Shown here: in pieces, positions 62,434 to 64,000 of the stretch
How positions within the stretch are numbered: the first letter of the stretch is position 1
How the letters are laid out: the number at the start of each line of letters is the position of its first letter
Source: Cenococcum geophilum 1.58
Taxonomy: Eukaryota; Ascomycota; Dothideomycetes; Gloniales; Gloniaceae
Direction: 5' to 3'
NCBI GenBank assembly: GCA_001692895.1
Contig: KV748176.1
Coordinates: 1,612,001 to 1,676,000 of the forward strand
Length of the DNA stretch: 64,000 nucleotides
Position numbers and translations under genes: made by a program
Notes under the pieces: model-generated
Told to the model about the DNA's origin: nothing
The model's database searches: none
What the model saw: only the letters and a program-made list of their open reading frames with translations

Positions 62434-62817
62434 AACATTACCCCAGTCCAATACAATCGCTGCGCGGGCGTCCCCACTGCGCCCTCCGGCGGCGTCGGCG
62501 AGCCCGGCTACAGCTCCTACCACGGCCCACACGGCTTCCGCACCTAGCTCGACGCGCTTCTCGCATTCCGCTACCCGCCCTTCGACGCAAAACACGTACC
62601 GAAAGTCGCGGTCAAAAACATGCTGGGGCTCAAGCGTGGAGAACGGCTGCAGGACCAAAAGATCAAGGGGAGGAGGGTCGGGAAGGCAGGTCTGCTTCTG
62701 CGCGTGTTGATTGTGGGTGCGGCGCCGGCGGTGCTGGATAAGCAGGCGGGAGGGAGGCCGGGAGTGTTGGATGTGGTGGGGAAGTGTGTGGCGCCGGTGT
62801 TGGCGAAGTTGGCGTGA
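62434..62817 (+). pseudogene. 3' end of an unrecognised gene, 5' truncated
   Basis: A GC-rich plus-strand frame starts abruptly at the RIPed boundary, reads GVPTAPSGGVGEPGYSSYHG, is stopped once at 62545-62547 (TAG where Gln is likely), then runs open to TGA at 62815-62817 through FDAKHVPKVAVKNMLGLKRG and KAGLLLRVLIVGAAPAVLDK. Codon use fits a host gene, not a transposon. It faces the CSC1-type gene tail to tail, 181 bp apart. I cannot name the family. It is probably a gene whose 5' part was lost to transposon insertion; an intron at the 5' end is an alternative. Confidence 0.5.
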
Positions 62818-62998
62818 GTGTTCAGTATAAAGAGTTTGTAGGGGAGGGTGTGCTTAGTGGTAGGGCGCCATGTCACGAGTTGAAGAAGATTTGTCTCTTT
62901 CAGTGCGTCATATATTTGATATCCAGTTTCAATCTAGTCAGTCTTCACTCACTCTCGTCTCTACTTCTCCACTTCTCCACTCCAACAACCTCTTCATT

Positions 62999-64000
62999 CT
63001 AGTACTTCACCGGCACCTTGAAAACCGGCACATTCCTAAACCCCTCCTCATCCCACCTGACCCTGTTCTTCTCATCCAACCACGCCCCCTCATCTGTCGC
63101 CGGAATCCCCACTGCCTCATTCTCCCGAACCTCCTGCTTACTAACCCCTATCTCATCCCTCGCAAGCCACACCTTTGGCGTCTTGGACGTGAACACCGGG
63201 TTAAGATACGCTGTTCTAAGCTCCTCATCCGAGTACTGCGGTGGATCCTCCTCGTCATCGTGCGAGGAAGCAAGCCAAGCCTTCATCGCCTTGTGCGAAG
63301 CGAAAATGTGGGGTTCAAAGAAGCTTGCGAGAGGTTCGATGACCTGTTTCGGGACCCTAATTTCCTGGCCAATACGTTGGACGCGCGATTCAGTTGCTGC
63401 GCCCTCTTCAGCGGCTGCTAGTAGCGGTGTATCTTCATCGTCATCCTCGTTCTGCAGATCGGCTGGGAGAAATGTTTCCAACGGGCCGAGGTGACGGTTC
63501 ATCGTATAGTTATAGACGACGGTACCTAGGAATAGGATGGCGATGAGAATAGACGGGCCGGTGGCTTTGCGGGCGCCGAAGAGACCGATTAGACATAGTT
63601 CGGCAATGTAGACGCCTGTGAGGAGTTGTTGCAGCGCGCGTGTGTAGAACTGGCCTTTGCTATCGATTTTGGTTTGGATAACAAAGAGGAGGTTGTATCG
63701 GTAGCTGAGGTAGTATAAGAAGAGGCCAATGGCAGCGAAGCCGAGGACGAGCGGCGCAATGCAGGAGTAAGCGATAGCTGGATGGCAGTTAGTGAGGTGT
63801 CTCCTATTTGAAGACCTCATAATGAATATATGCGCTTCATACCTATGATAGCCATGTTCGTGAACTTTGGATATACTTTGCCCCATCCGATTCCCTTCAT
63901 GCTCGTGTATCGGCTATATTTCTCACGCGGCGTCTTGTCCAAGAACAAGTCGTAGAAGAGGTATTCGAAGAGGTCGGAGTAGTTCAGGACATTTTGGGCT
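62999..64000 (-). CDS. CSC1/OSCA/TMEM63-type channel, C-terminal part
   Basis: Stop at 62999-63001; exon 62999-63777, intron 63778-63842 (GTATGAAG...CCATCCAG, 65 nt), exon from 63843 running off the right edge. The visible protein begins NYSDLFEYLFYDLFLDKTPR, SMKGIGWGKVYPKFTNMAII and then hydrophobic segments SCIAPLVLGFAAIGLFLYYL, LLTGVYIAELCLIGLF and SILIAILFLGTVVYNY, as in the RSN1/DUF221 seven-TM domain of fungal calcium-permeable stress-gated cation channels. A soluble acidic tail of about 150 residues follows (NEDDDEDTPLL, HDDEEDPPQYSDEELRTAY), ending VFKVPVKY. The frame is intact and un-RIPed. The N-terminal TM segments and the start are outside the window. Confidence 0.88.

Overview
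The window looks like a chromosomal segment of a filamentous ascomycete (Pezizomycotina). Three things point there: (i) 47-67 nt spliceosomal introns with GT...AG ends in the two recognisable host genes, (ii) pervasive damage of RIP type (C to T in CpA context on either strand), visible as reading frames broken almost only at former Gln and Trp codons (TAG/TAA/TGA), and (iii) fungal-type copia, gypsy, Tad1-like LINE, KDZ/Plavaka and hAT elements. Species cannot be fixed from the sequence.

Layout. About 1-54.6 kb is an AT-rich, gene-poor block of nested transposable elements. From the left: a minisatellite (0.7-1.1 kb); a complete RIPed Ty1/copia with 212-bp LTRs (1230-7274, minus); a second complete Ty1/copia with 194-bp LTRs and a GTTTA target duplication (7883-13878, minus); a long palindromic element interrupted by a solo LTR (13988-14752); a RIPed SNF2-type helicase pseudogene (14.85-17.65 kb, minus); an 11.2-kb Ty3/gypsy (19108-30357, minus) that carries, after pol, an extra third ORF of about 1000 codons with a 2OG-Fe(II)/phytanoyl-CoA-dioxygenase-like signature, itself interrupted by a poly(A)-tailed insertion; tandem repeats, one array holding an undamaged solo LTR (32406-32588); a KDZ/Plavaka-type DNA transposase (plus) split by a complete 7.9-kb Ty3 chromovirus (34744-42656); and a truncated second chromovirus copy (44716-53797) split by a Tad1-like LINE (44979-52468), which is in turn split by a 1.88-kb terminal-inverted-repeat element full of minisatellites (49497-51376).

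At about 54.6 kb the composition changes. A 458-bp TRIM (54583-55040), a 636-bp inverted-repeat element and a small RIPed palindrome lead to the only intact gene with a clear housekeeping-type function: a 12-exon lysyl-tRNA synthetase (56531-58931), divergent in normally conserved active-site-adjacent positions. Beyond it lies a dead hAT transposase (59250-61226) with two 492-bp TA-flanked MITEs inserted, a truncated unrecognised plus-strand gene end (62434-62817), and the 3' part of a CSC1/OSCA/TMEM63-type channel gene on the minus strand running off the right edge.

The nesting gives a relative clock: the two copias, the gypsy, the chromoviruses, the SNF2 gene, the Plavaka and most of the LINE were RIPed, while the solo LTR at 32.4 kb, the TRIM, the Tc1-like MITEs, the poly(A) insertion and the 1.88-kb TIR element look undamaged and are either too short for RIP or younger. 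All domain calls in decayed elements come from reading the conceptual translation by eye; none was tested by database search.
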